Source: Agreia bicolorata (lineage in GTDB: Bacteria > Actinomycetota > Actinomycetes > Actinomycetales > Microbacteriaceae). Taken from it: DNA of 64,000 bases. Position numbers and translations under genes: made by a program. The stretch covers positions 1-64,000 of the forward strand of contig NZ_JYFC01000004.1 in NCBI RefSeq assembly GCF_000938265.1, in the 5' to 3' direction. Under the pieces are notes generated by a model, which saw only the letters and a list, made by a program, of their open reading frames with translations, searched no databases and was not told the DNA's origin. This document shows positions 35,722 through 44,445 of the stretch, one piece after another (within the stretch, counting starts at the first letter, position 1; each line of letters starts with the position of its first letter).

Positions 35722-35738
35722 GTTACGCGCGACGTAAC
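35722..35738. promoter_or_regulatory. GTTACG inverted repeat upstream of the mes operon
   Basis: GTTACG (35722-35727), a 5-bp spacer and CGTAAC (35733-35738) form a perfect inverted repeat directly after the S9 peptidase stop, 155 nt before the leader-peptide ATG. It could be an operator for the methionine operon. It has no T run, so a terminator is less likely. Confidence 0.4.
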
Positions 35739-35892
35739 GTGAGGTCATTCGGCGCGTGATCACGCAACGCTGCCGTAGCCTGCTAGGGCAGTGCGCACAA
35801 CGAAGCCTCGCGTCCCTATCGGGACACGCCTGCGACATCGCCATCCGTGGAGTCGCGCCATCGCGGCTTCCCAATTCGAGGAGCACACCGCT

Positions 35893-35964
35893 ATGGTCAC
35901 CATCATGAACGCCCGCCTCACAGGCGCACACGTCATTCTCGCCCGGGCGGGGTTCTGTCGATGA
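35893..35964 (+). CDS. Short leader peptide coupled to mesX
   Basis: This 23-codon ORF has a strong GAGGAG ribosome site (35878-35883, 9 nt spacing). Its TGA stop overlaps the mesX ATG (ATGA at 35961-35964). The peptide contains RLTGAHVILARAG and ends in Phe-Cys-Arg. This fits the pattern of small actinobacterial leader peptides with RLT-x-x-HV and a terminal Cys-Arg, found before sulfur-metabolism genes (family recalled from memory). Ribosome progress at the Cys codon could couple cysteine supply to mesX translation. mesX itself has a weaker ribosome site, so translational coupling is likely. Confidence 0.7.
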   Translation: MVTIMNARLTGAHVILARAGFCR

Positions 35965-36971
35965 CGAATGTAGCCTTCTCTATCGCGAGCACTCGTTTCG
36001 ACGAGGACTACCGCCCTCTCGGCACCACGCGCATCACGACGAACTTCGCCAACCTCGCCCGGGGCGAGAACCGCCTCGAGAATCTGCGCCGCACGTTCAC
36101 GATGATCGACGATCGGTTCAATGAACTGGCTCAGCGAGATAACGAAGACGGCAAGCGGTACTCGGTCGAACTCGACATCATCTCTGTGAGCGTCGATGTC
36201 GATGGCGAAGGCCTCGGCGACGCCGTGCCCCTGATCGAGGTGCTGCAGACCACCATCGTCGACCGCCGTTCCGGTGAACGCATCGAGGGCATCGTGGGCA
36301 ACAACTTCTCGTCGTACGTGCGGGACTACGACTTCAGCATTGTGCTGCCCGCCCACAGCGCGAGCCCATCGGCCGAAGGCTTGCCGCATGGATTCGGAGA
36401 ATTGCACGGCAACCTGTTCAAGAGTTTTCTGCACTCCGACGCCTACGCCCAGCGTTTCGGCAAGCCGCCCGTCATCTGCCTGAGCGTGTCGAGCAGCAAG
36501 GTCTACCATCGCACCGAGAATCAGCATCCGATCCTGGGCGTCGAGTATCGACAGAGCGAGTACTCGCTGACGGATGCCTACTTCGAGAAGATGGGATTGC
36601 AGGTGCGATTCTTCATGCCGCCGAACGGCGTTGCACCTCTGGCCTTCTATCACCTCGGCGATCTGCTGGATGACTACACCGACCTCGAGCTGGCCGCGAC
36701 GATCAGCACGATGGAGACCTTCCAGAAGATCTACCGACCAGAGATCTATAACGCCCACTCCGCAGCGGGGGCGACGTATCAGCCGAGCCTGACGAATCCA
36801 AGCTTCTCGACGACGTCGATCGTCTACGACCGGGAGGAGCGCAGTCGACTCGCAGTTGAGCAGGGAAAATTCGCCGAGGAGCACTTCATGAAGCCCTATA
36901 AGACGGCCCTCGAAGAATGGTCAACAGACTTCACGGTTGATCATGTCGATCTGAAGGGAGCACGGTTGTGA
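35961..36971 (+). CDS. mesX: DUF1852 protein, MesX-type partner of methionine synthase MesD
   Basis: This 336-residue DUF1852 protein starts TNVAFSIASTRFDEDYRPLGTTRITTNFANLARG, which is highly typical of the family. It contains a conserved SSSKVYHRTENQHPILGVEY block. DUF1852 proteins are encoded next to short MetE-like proteins. In the work describing four families of folate-independent methionine synthases they were named MesX, required for MesD activity and proposed to act as an oxygenase that supplies the methyl group or its donor. Its start overlaps the leader-peptide stop and its stop overlaps the mesD GTG, so all three are translationally coupled. The ORF is open upstream to 35847 in a frame that is not conserved. 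Confidence 0.87.
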   Translation: MTNVAFSIASTRFDEDYRPLGTTRITTNFANLARGENRLENLRRTFTMIDDRFNELAQRDNEDGKRYSVELDIISVSVDVDGEGLGDAVPLIEVLQTTIVDRRSGERIEGIVGNNFSSYVRDYDFSIVLPAHSASPSAEGLPHGFGELHGNLFKSFLHSDAYAQRFGKPPVICLSVSSSKVYHRTENQHPILGVEYRQSEYSLTDAYFEKMGLQVRFFMPPNGVAPLAFYHLGDLLDDYTDLELAATISTMETFQKIYRPEIYNAHSAAGATYQPSLTNPSFSTTSIVYDREERSRLAVEQGKFAEEHFMKPYKTALEEWSTDFTVDHVDLKGARL

Positions 36972-37996
36972 ACAAGTTTCTTCCCACGTCGACCGCTGGA
37001 AGCCTGCCCAAGCCCTCGTGGCTTGCGCAACCCGAGACGCTCTGGTCTCCGTGGAAGCTGAGCGGTGACGAGCTGGCGGAGGGCACGCACGATGCTCTGC
37101 GCCTGTCGCTGGCGGATCAGCGACAGGCGGGCATCGACATCGTGAGCGATGGCGAGCAGACCCGACAGCACTTCGTCACCACCTTCATCGAGCACCTCAG
37201 TGGAGTTGATTTCGAGAAGCGTGAGACGGTCAGGATTCGCGACCGCTATGACGCATCGGTGCCGACGGTCGTCGGTGCCGTGTCTCGCGAGAAGCCGGTC
37301 TTTGTCGACGACGCCCGGTTCCTTCGAGAACAGACCGACCAGCCCATCAAGTGGGCTCTGCCTGGACCCATGACCATGGTCGACACCCTCTACGACGCTC
37401 ACTACCAGAGCCGCGAAAAGCTGGCTTGGGAATTCGCCACCATCCTCAATCAGGAGGCCAAGGAGTTGCAGGCCGCGGGCGTCGACATCATCCAATTCGA
37501 CGAGCCCGCGTTCAACGTCTTCTTCGACGAGGTGAACGACTGGGGCGTGGCCGTTCTGGAGAAGGCGATCGAGGGGCTCACATGCGAGACCGCGGTGCAC
37601 GTCTGTTACGGCTACGGCATCAAGGCCAACACCGACTGGAAGGAGACCCTGGGGGCGGAGTGGCGTGAATACGAAGGCATCTTCCCCAAGCTGCAAGCGT
37701 CGGATATCGATATCGTCTCGCTCGAATGTCACAACTCGCATGTGCCCATAGATCTGATCGAGCTCATCCGGGGCAAGAAAGTGATGGTCGGAGCCATCGA
37801 CGTGGCGACCACCGCCATCGAGACACCCGAAGAAGTCGCTCACACTCTGCGGCGGGCACTTCAGTTCGTGGATGCCGACAAGCTCTACCCCTCGACCAAC
37901 TGCGGCATGGCGCCCCTGCCTCGAAACGTTGCCCGAGCAAAGCTCGCCGCGCTGGGCGCAGGCGCAGATCTCCTTCGGGCTGAGCTGTCGGCGTAG
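36968..37996 (+). CDS. mesD: Folate-independent methionine synthase, MesD type (core MetE)
   Basis: This 342-residue protein corresponds to the C-terminal catalytic half of cobalamin-independent methionine synthase and lacks the folate-binding N-terminal half (full MetE is about 750 residues). The zinc ligands are visible: His and Cys in HVCYGYG, a further ECHNSH block and Cys in STNCGMAPLP. It transfers a methyl group to homocysteine from a donor other than methyl-tetrahydrofolate, with the help of MesX. It starts with GTG overlapping the mesX stop (GTGA). The operon is probably induced by sulfur or methionine limitation through its leader (inference). Confidence 0.87.
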   Translation: MNKFLPTSTAGSLPKPSWLAQPETLWSPWKLSGDELAEGTHDALRLSLADQRQAGIDIVSDGEQTRQHFVTTFIEHLSGVDFEKRETVRIRDRYDASVPTVVGAVSREKPVFVDDARFLREQTDQPIKWALPGPMTMVDTLYDAHYQSREKLAWEFATILNQEAKELQAAGVDIIQFDEPAFNVFFDEVNDWGVAVLEKAIEGLTCETAVHVCYGYGIKANTDWKETLGAEWREYEGIFPKLQASDIDIVSLECHNSHVPIDLIELIRGKKVMVGAIDVATTAIETPEEVAHTLRRALQFVDADKLYPSTNCGMAPLPRNVARAKLAALGAGADLLRAELSA

Positions 37997-38043
37997 CTTC
38001 GCAGCCCGCGTCGGCGGTCCTTGTTCCGAGGCCATGGTGCGGG

Positions 38044-39513
38044 TCATGATGCTGCCGCGCGGAGTGAGGGGTCGGGGGTGGCCTGGGCGTTGTGATGCGC
38101 AACGCCCCGGAACCTCAGTTTTATTGGTGTCTGCTCGATATCACCGAATTTCGAGGGCACCCAGTAGTACGAGTCTTCGTAGGGTTGTCCGGGAACCCGG
38201 ATGATGCGATGGCCCTGGTTGTGCAGTTGCATGTGGTGGAACCGACAAAGCAGGATTCCATCATCGATGTCGGTCTTGCCGCCTTCGCACCAGTGTGTGA
38301 TGTGGTGGACCTCACAGAATGCTGCCGGGGCATCGCACCCGTCTCTCGCGCATCCACCCTGAAGTGCGGCGATAACGAGGCGTTGTGCCCTGGTGTAGAG
38401 GCGGACTTCACGGCCTAGATCTAAGGGTGACCCGTCGGAGTTTCGAACAATAGGCACGGCTCCCGTGTCGCAGGCGAGCCGATCTACCGTGTTCATCGAT
38501 ACGGGAATTCCTGTGCCCTGGACGAACGCGATGCCGTCGCCGTCTGGGCGTGTGAGCTCTGCGGCTGTGACAACGATCTGCACGGCTGGGCGTTTCTGGG
38601 AGAGGATCGCGTTCTGGTCGGTGAGCGCGCCCGCTTTGAGCAGGTCGACGAGCACCGAGGCGCGGATCTGCTCGGGGCTGCGGGCGTCGTCTTCGATGGT
38701 TTTCGCGGCCGCGGCGGCTTTGCCGTGCACAAAGCGTGGCCCGCCGATCCTCGGTCCGAGAACCAAGTTCAGAGTGTTGATGAACCACGCACCATCTTCC
38801 GGCGCAAAGATGGCTCGGAGGTGAACCATCCCCTCACGGTCGGTCCACACTTTTGCTTCTTGGTCGGCGAGCTGCTGCCGTTCTTTTTCGGCGACTCCAG
38901 CCCGATCGAGAAACGCACGTGCGTTCGCGGCGTCGCGGTAGACGGTCTCAGGTGAATCTTCGGGGTGGAGCAGTTGCAGAATGCGTTCTGCCGCCGCTGC
39001 TAAGGCGTCCGCAGGGATGACCTCGGATGCTTCGCCGAGCCCGGCGCGCAACGCCTCGAATCTGTCGGGACTGATGTCGCCCGCGCGCATGGACTCGGCG
39101 GTCGCCGCGAACCACGGTCGAGCCAACTCGGGGAGACCGTCGCGTGTATCTGTGCCCGTAGAACCGGCGGCTGGCGGAAACAACACTGGCGACGCATCCA
39201 TGAGTGACTTGCCCAGGTGGTCGATCTTGCGTGCATCGGCTTTCGTCGAGCCCATCAAAGCCGCAATCAGCGACTGAGGATTGACGTACCCCTCGGTCTT
39301 CGCGAGCCCTCTGCTGCCCAACTCGCGGCGCGAGCGTTGGTTGATCTCCGCTGACCCCCAAGCAAGCGCACGGTCGACCTCTTGGCGAAGCTGCCCCGCG
39401 AGACGCATAAACGTTGTGACTTCTTCGGATGAGAGCGATGCAATGTCGGTGGTGGCATGCATATTCGATACCTGAGCTGTAATAGCTCGAAGAGAATCGA
39501 ATATATGTGCCAT
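38044..39513 (-). CDS. DUF222/HNH endonuclease-domain protein (13E12 type), SOS-controlled
   Basis: This 489-residue protein has an N-terminal DUF222 domain and a C-terminal HNH nuclease motif (GGCARDGCDAPAAFCEVHHITHWCEGGKTDIDDGILLCRFHHMQLH in outline; HH, the central D/N and the CxxC-type cysteines). It is related to the 13E12-repeat proteins of mycobacteria, whose role is unknown. The ATG at 39513 is favoured because a promoter with TACTAT ends 6 nt before it, giving a leaderless mRNA. A perfect LexA box overlaps the -35. The frame is open upstream to 39699, but that part would cross the SOS box. It is likely made after DNA damage. Confidence 0.85.
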   Translation of the reverse strand: MAHIFDSLRAITAQVSNMHATTDIASLSSEEVTTFMRLAGQLRQEVDRALAWGSAEINQRSRRELGSRGLAKTEGYVNPQSLIAALMGSTKADARKIDHLGKSLMDASPVLFPPAAGSTGTDTRDGLPELARPWFAATAESMRAGDISPDRFEALRAGLGEASEVIPADALAAAAERILQLLHPEDSPETVYRDAANARAFLDRAGVAEKERQQLADQEAKVWTDREGMVHLRAIFAPEDGAWFINTLNLVLGPRIGGPRFVHGKAAAAAKTIEDDARSPEQIRASVLVDLLKAGALTDQNAILSQKRPAVQIVVTAAELTRPDGDGIAFVQGTGIPVSMNTVDRLACDTGAVPIVRNSDGSPLDLGREVRLYTRAQRLVIAALQGGCARDGCDAPAAFCEVHHITHWCEGGKTDIDDGILLCRFHHMQLHNQGHRIIRVPGQPYEDSYYWVPSKFGDIEQTPIKLRFRGVAHHNAQATPDPSLRAAAS

Positions 39514-39519
39514 ATAAAT

Positions 39520-39548
39520 ATAGTATCGAATGTCGCCCAATCGAACAA
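39520..39548 (-). promoter_or_regulatory. Promoter of the DUF222/HNH gene
   Basis: Read on the minus strand, TTGTTC (39548-39543) and TACTAT (39525-39520) are separated by exactly 17 bp. The predicted transcription start falls on or next to the ATG at 39513, so the message is probably leaderless. Confidence 0.6.
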
Positions 39549-39556
39549 GTGTTCGA
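39541..39556. promoter_or_regulatory. LexA (SOS) box, perfect consensus
   Basis: TCGAACAAGTGTTCGA at 39541-39556 matches the actinobacterial/Bacillus-type LexA consensus TCGAAC-N4-GTTCGA at all defined positions. It overlaps the -35 element of the minus-strand DUF222/HNH promoter, an ideal position for repression. Confidence 0.85.
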
Positions 39557-39689
39557 ATAGGATTATTTGATGCGGAGCTGTGGCGCAGAGGGGGGTTGCC
39601 GGTACTCGTTCGAGGTGGGGGACACTCGACGCGACACGCCGAGCGCGCCGATGGCCGCATCTTTTTTGGAAAGTTTTTTGAGCGCCGAG

Positions 39690-39778
39690 TTATCCACAAG
39701 GGAGGAGATCAACCCTGAATTTCAGGCATTTTTCTTGTGGAGAAAACGTTGATAAGGGTGTGCACTTCGTGTGGAGAA
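39690..39778. promoter_or_regulatory. Cluster of DnaA-like boxes upstream of nrdH
   Basis: The 435-bp gap 39514-39948 is AT-rich compared with its surroundings. A perfect DnaA box TTATCCACA lies at 39690-39698. Two one-mismatch boxes in the opposite orientation, TGTGGAGAA, lie at 39736-39744 and 39770-39778. DnaA regulates nrdAB in E. coli, so a similar link between replication initiation and dNTP supply is plausible here (inference). Confidence 0.5.
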
Positions 39779-39791
39779 TTACACGGGTGTA

Positions 39792-39839
39792 ACACTTCAT
39801 CTAGTGGCACTCGAAGAGACCCATCCCTATATGTAGTAT
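39792..39839. promoter_or_regulatory. Paired NrdR-like boxes upstream of nrdHIEF
   Basis: Two 16-bp imperfect palindromes resemble the NrdR consensus ACACTATATATAGTGT. They are ACACTTCATCTAGTGG (39792-39807) and TCCCTATATGTAGTAT (39824-39839). Their starts are 32 bp apart, three helical turns, the spacing typical of NrdR box pairs. They lie 110-157 nt before nrdH. A TTACAC/GTGTAA palindrome just upstream (39780-39793) overlaps the first box. Confidence 0.6.
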
Positions 39840-39948
39840 TGAACTCCCGGCACGGTGACGAGGCCGAAAGGCCCGATATTCACCCCGCCAGCACCAAAAC
39901 CAATACAGAACATTCCATCCATCTCCTTCGTCTGAAAGGCGCATTTTC

Positions 39949-40182
39949 ATGGCAATCACGGTTTACACGAAGCCCTCCTGCGTGCAGTGCACGGCCACCT
40001 ACCGTGCCCTCGAGAACAAGGGCCTCGAGTACGAGATCTTCGACGTGTCGGTCGACGAGAAGGCTCTCGCCGCTGTCAAGGAGCTCGGCTACCTGCAGGC
40101 TCCGGTCGTCATCACCGACAACGACCACTGGTCGGGATTCCGCCCCGACAAGATCGATGAGCTGGCCCGCCTCGCCGGCTAG
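39949..40182 (+). CDS. nrdH: Glutaredoxin-like NrdH redoxin
   Basis: This 77-residue thioredoxin-fold protein has active site CVQC (residues 11-14) in [14 protein letters not shown]. It ends [15 protein letters not shown], the NrdH hallmark. It reduces the class Ib ribonucleotide reductase NrdE and is itself reduced by thioredoxin reductase. AAAGG lies 9 nt before the ATG. It heads nrdHIEF, under the DnaA-like and NrdR-like sites described upstream. Confidence 0.93.
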   Translation: MAITVYTKPSCVQCTATYRALENKGLEYEIFDVSVDEKALAAVKELGYLQAPVVITDNDHWSGFRPDKIDELARLAG

Positions 40183-40189
40183 TCACCCC

Positions 40190-40636
40190 GTGTCACTCGC
40201 CGCGGTGGTCGACACGATCCCCACCGTGTCGAACCTGGTCTACTTCTCGTCGGTCTCGGGCAATACCCACCGCTTCGTCGAGAAGCTCGGGATGCCGGCC
40301 GATCGCATCCCTCTTCACAAATGGCAGCCGAGACTCGTGGCCACCGAACCGTTCGTCCTCGTGCTCCCCACCTACGGTGGGGGCACCGAGGGTGGGGCGG
40401 TTCCCAAACAGGTGATCTCGTTCCTCAATGACGAGAACAACAGATCCCTGATCCGCGGAGTCATCTCCGCCGGCAACACCAACTTCGGGGAAGCCTTCTG
40501 CAAGGCGGGAGACATCGTCTCCCGCAAATGCGCAGTACCCCACCTCTACAAATTCGAAGTATTCGGAACCCCGGACGACGTGAATGCCGTCCACGATGGA
40601 TTGGAAGCGTTTTGGACGTCCCCACAGCAGCAGTAG
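40190..40636 (+). CDS. nrdI: Flavodoxin-like NrdI
   Basis: This 148-residue flavodoxin-like protein delivers the oxidant that assembles the Mn(III)2-tyrosyl radical in NrdF. The FMN phosphate loop is [16 protein letters not shown], followed by [24 protein letters not shown] and [18 protein letters not shown], both typical of NrdI. A GTG at 40190, 7 nt after the nrdH stop, is the most likely start; GTGs a few codons downstream are alternatives. The 3' end overlaps the probable nrdE start by 25 nt. Confidence 0.9.
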   Translation: MSLAAVVDTIPTVSNLVYFSSVSGNTHRFVEKLGMPADRIPLHKWQPRLVATEPFVLVLPTYGGGTEGGAVPKQVISFLNDENNRSLIRGVISAGNTNFGEAFCKAGDIVSRKCAVPHLYKFEVFGTPDDVNAVHDGLEAFWTSPQQQ

Positions 40637-42777
40637 AAGACACCCGCATCGAGACCCCCGGTCGCGTGCAGATGGATTACCACTCGCTCAACGCGATGCT
40701 CAACCTCTACGGCCCGAACGGCGAGATCCAGTTCGACAAAGACAAAGAGGCTGCGCGCGAGTACTTCCTGCAGCACGTCAACCAGAACACGGTCTTCTTC
40801 CACTCGCTGCGCGAGCGGCTCGACTACCTGGTCGAGAAGGAGTACTACGAGGCCGAGATCATCGAGCAGTACTCGTTCGAGTTCATCACGAAGCTCAACG
40901 ACCTGGCCTACTCCAAGAAGTTCCGCTTCGACACCTTCCTCGGTGCGTTCAAGTACTACACGTCGTACACGCTCAAGACGTTCGACGGAAAGCGCTACCT
41001 CGAGCGCTTCGAAGACCGCGTCGTGATGACGTCGCTCGGCCTTGCCGGCGGCAACGAGCAGCTCGCCATCAACCTGGTCAACGAGATCATCGGCGGCCGC
41101 TTCCAGCCGGCCACCCCCACCTTCCTCAATACGGGCAAGGCCCAGCGCGGCGAGCTCGTCTCCTGCTTCCTGCTTCGCATCGAAGACAACATGGAGTCGA
41201 TCTCGCGCGGCATCAACTCGAGCCTGCAGCTCTCGAAGCGCGGCGGCGGCGTCGCCCTGCTGCTGTCGAACATCCGCGAGTCGGGTGCTCCCATCAAGCA
41301 GATCGAGAACCAGTCGTCGGGCATCATCCCGGTCATGAAGCTGCTCGAAGACTCCTTCAGCTACGCCAACCAGCTGGGCGCCCGCCAGGGTGCCGGCGCG
41401 GTCTACCTGCACGCGCACCACCCCGACATCATGCGCTTCCTCGACACCAAGCGTGAGAACGCCGACGAGAAGATCCGCATCAAGACGCTCTCGCTCGGTG
41501 TCGTCGTTCCCGACATCACCTTCGAGCTCGCGAAGAAAGACGAGGACATGTACCTGTTCTCGCCCTACGACGTCGAGCGCGTCTACGGTGTGCCGTTCGG
41601 CGACATCTCGGTCAGCGAGAAGTACCACGAGATGGTCGACGACTCGCGCATCAAGAAGACCAAGATCAAAGCCCGCGACTTCTTCCAGACGATCGCCGAG
41701 ATCCAGTTCGAGTCGGGCTACCCGTACATCATGTTCGAAGACACGGTGAACGCGGCGAACCCCATCAAGGGCCGCATCAACATGTCGAACCTGTGCTCTG
41801 AGATTCTGCAGGTCAACACGCCGACCACCTACAACGAAGACCTGTCGTACGACACGATCGGCAAAGACATCTCGTGCAACCTCGGCTCGATGAACATCGC
41901 GCTGGCAATGGATGCGCCCGACTTCGGCCTTACGGTCGAGACGGCGATCCGCGGCCTCTCCGCGGTCTCCGACATGAGCCACATCCACTCGGTGCGCTCC
42001 ATCGAAGACGGCAACGACAAGTCGCACGCCATCGGCCTCGGCCAGATGAACCTGCACGGCTACCTCGCTCGTGAGCGCATCTTCTACGGCTCCGAAGAGG
42101 GCATCGACTTCACAAACATCTACTTCTACACGGTGCTGTTCCACGCCCTGCGCGCCTCGAACGCCATCGCGATCGAGCGCGGCGTGAAGTTCGAGGGCTT
42201 CGAGGACTCGACCTACGCATCCGGCACCTTCTTCGACAAGTACACCGACGCCGAGTGGGTACCCGCTACCGACCGCGTTCGCGAGCTCTTCGACACGGCC
42301 GGCGTGCACATCCCGACGCAGGCCGACTGGGACCAGCTGAAGGCATCCGTTATGGAGCACGGCATCTACAACCAGAACCTGCAGGCCGTGCCGCCCACCG
42401 GCTCGATCTCGTACATCAACAACTCCACCGCGTCGATCCACCCGATCGCGGCGAAGATCGAGATCCGCAAGGAAGGCAAGCTGGGTCGCGTCTACTTCCC
42501 GGCCCCGTTCATGACGAACGACAACCTGGAGTACTACCAGGACTCGTACGAGATCGGTGCCGAGAAGATCATCGACACCTACGCCGCGGCAACGCAGCAC
42601 GTCGACCAGGGTCTTTCGCTGACGCTGTTCTTCAAGGACACCGCCACCACTCGCGACATCAACAAGGCGCAGATCTACGCATGGCGCAAGGGCATCAAGA
42701 CGATCTACTACATCCGTCTTCGCCAGATGGCCCTCGAGGGCACCGAGGTCGAGGGTTGCGTTTCTTGCGCGCTCTAG
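40612..42777 (+). CDS. nrdE: Class Ib ribonucleoside-diphosphate reductase alpha subunit
   Basis: This large subunit (721 residues from the TTG at 40612, 701 from the ATG at 40672) reduces NDPs to dNDPs. Visible motifs are [13 protein letters not shown] near the start, [21 protein letters not shown] (active-site Cys), NLCSEI (radical Cys region), the radical-transfer tyrosines in [11 protein letters not shown], and C-terminal EGCVSCAL, the shuttle cysteines reduced by NrdH. The TTG is preferred because the stretch between it and the ATG looks coding, but this is not certain. Highly biased codon use suggests strong expression. Confidence 0.93.
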   Translation: MDVPTAAVEDTRIETPGRVQMDYHSLNAMLNLYGPNGEIQFDKDKEAAREYFLQHVNQNTVFFHSLRERLDYLVEKEYYEAEIIEQYSFEFITKLNDLAYSKKFRFDTFLGAFKYYTSYTLKTFDGKRYLERFEDRVVMTSLGLAGGNEQLAINLVNEIIGGRFQPATPTFLNTGKAQRGELVSCFLLRIEDNMESISRGINSSLQLSKRGGGVALLLSNIRESGAPIKQIENQSSGIIPVMKLLEDSFSYANQLGARQGAGAVYLHAHHPDIMRFLDTKRENADEKIRIKTLSLGVVVPDITFELAKKDEDMYLFSPYDVERVYGVPFGDISVSEKYHEMVDDSRIKKTKIKARDFFQTIAEIQFESGYPYIMFEDTVNAANPIKGRINMSNLCSEILQVNTPTTYNEDLSYDTIGKDISCNLGSMNIALAMDAPDFGLTVETAIRGLSAVSDMSHIHSVRSIEDGNDKSHAIGLGQMNLHGYLARERIFYGSEEGIDFTNIYFYTVLFHALRASNAIAIERGVKFEGFEDSTYASGTFFDKYTDAEWVPATDRVRELFDTAGVHIPTQADWDQLKASVMEHGIYNQNLQAVPPTGSISYINNSTASIHPIAAKIEIRKEGKLGRVYFPAPFMTNDNLEYYQDSYEIGAEKIIDTYAAATQHVDQGLSLTLFFKDTATTRDINKAQIYAWRKGIKTIYYIRLRQMALEGTEVEGCVSCAL

Positions 42778-42795
42778 CGTTCCGCGGCACCTCCA

Positions 42796-42816
42796 CTTCG
42801 ACAAGCTCAGTGAACG
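42796..42816. repeat. CCCTGAGC-type repeat between nrdE and nrdF
   Basis: A reverse copy with core CTTCGACAAGCTCAGTGAACG occupies 42796-42816 in the 53-bp nrdE-nrdF gap, ending 14 nt before the nrdF ATG. It differs from the family core at one position (AGTGAAC for AGGGAAC). Confidence 0.75.
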
Positions 42817-42827
42817 AAAGAAAATAG

Positions 42828-43805
<978 letters not shown>

Positions 43806-43814
43806 GCCTGGCGC

Positions 43815-44258
43815 GTGGCCGTCTCCTTCGAGTGCGTGACGCACTCGACCAAGCCCGATCACGAGATGTTCGATCTGGCGAGGAGTATCGACAGCCACAC
43901 CCGGTCACAGGCCGCCTCAGGCGAGAAGGCTGTGGCCGGGGTGACTGACGGACTCATCGGTCTGGGCCAAGACGTCACGTGGAGTGCAAGGCACTTCGGC
44001 ATCGTCTTCAGGTTGACGAGCAAGGTCACCGAGTTCGACGCGCCCCACCGGTTCGTCGACGAGCAGACCAAAGGCCCCTTCCTGAGCTTTCGGCACGAAC
44101 ATCGCTTCGAGCCGGCGAGCGGTGGATCAGTCATGGTCGATCGCGTGGAGTTCGTGGCGCCCTTCGGTCCGCTCGGACGCCTGGTCGAAAAGGTTGCGCT
44201 CGCCCCCTACTTGCGACGGCTCATCGAAGAACGAGGCAGGTTTCTGGCCGCGTCATGA
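43815..44258 (+). CDS. SRPBCC (START-like) family protein
   Basis: This 147-residue protein has the SRPBCC/CoxG-like helix-grip fold pattern. SFECVTHSTKPDHEMFDLARSID starts the domain, RLTSKVTEFDAPHRFVDEQTKGPFLSFRHEHRFEPASGGSVMVDRVEF gives the central strands, and LVEKVALAPYLRRLIEERGRFL is the long C-terminal helix. Members bind hydrophobic ligands; the specific ligand is unknown. A GTG start 9 bp after nrdF suggests co-transcription with the nrd operon, although a functional link is not evident. Confidence 0.72.
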   Translation: MAVSFECVTHSTKPDHEMFDLARSIDSHTRSQAASGEKAVAGVTDGLIGLGQDVTWSARHFGIVFRLTSKVTEFDAPHRFVDEQTKGPFLSFRHEHRFEPASGGSVMVDRVEFVAPFGPLGRLVEKVALAPYLRRLIEERGRFLAAS

Positions 44259-44445
44259 TCTGTGCCACCGGGCATGGCTTGTTCGCCACTCGGTGAAACG
44301 ATCGAGCGGCACTTCTTGTGGCGCGAACGCGCAATGGGTATGCCACGGGGCGACCGCACGCGTATGATTCTGGAGTTGTCCCGCACCCGGGCTTCGTTCG
44401 TGCGATTGGTTCGTACGGCTGGTTTTGATTCTGAAAGGCCCGTTC

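Noticed and set aside
35847-35960. N-terminal extension of mesX to 35847
   Set aside because: The extra 38 codons are His/Arg-rich, unlike DUF1852 proteins. The small leader ORF with a good ribosome site uses another frame over the same DNA.
39514-39699. Longer DUF222/HNH protein starting at 39699
   Set aside because: The extra segment would place the SOS box and promoter inside the coding region and lacks family similarity.
39690-39778. Replication origin
   Set aside because: Only one perfect DnaA box and two weak ones are present. There is no dnaA, dnaN or gyrB nearby and no AT-rich unwinding element of normal size. A regulatory role for nrd is simpler.
40546-42804. 752-codon antisense frame opposite nrdE
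   Set aside because: It is a mirror of the codon bias of nrdE (Val/Arg/Asp-rich, no domain), not a gene.
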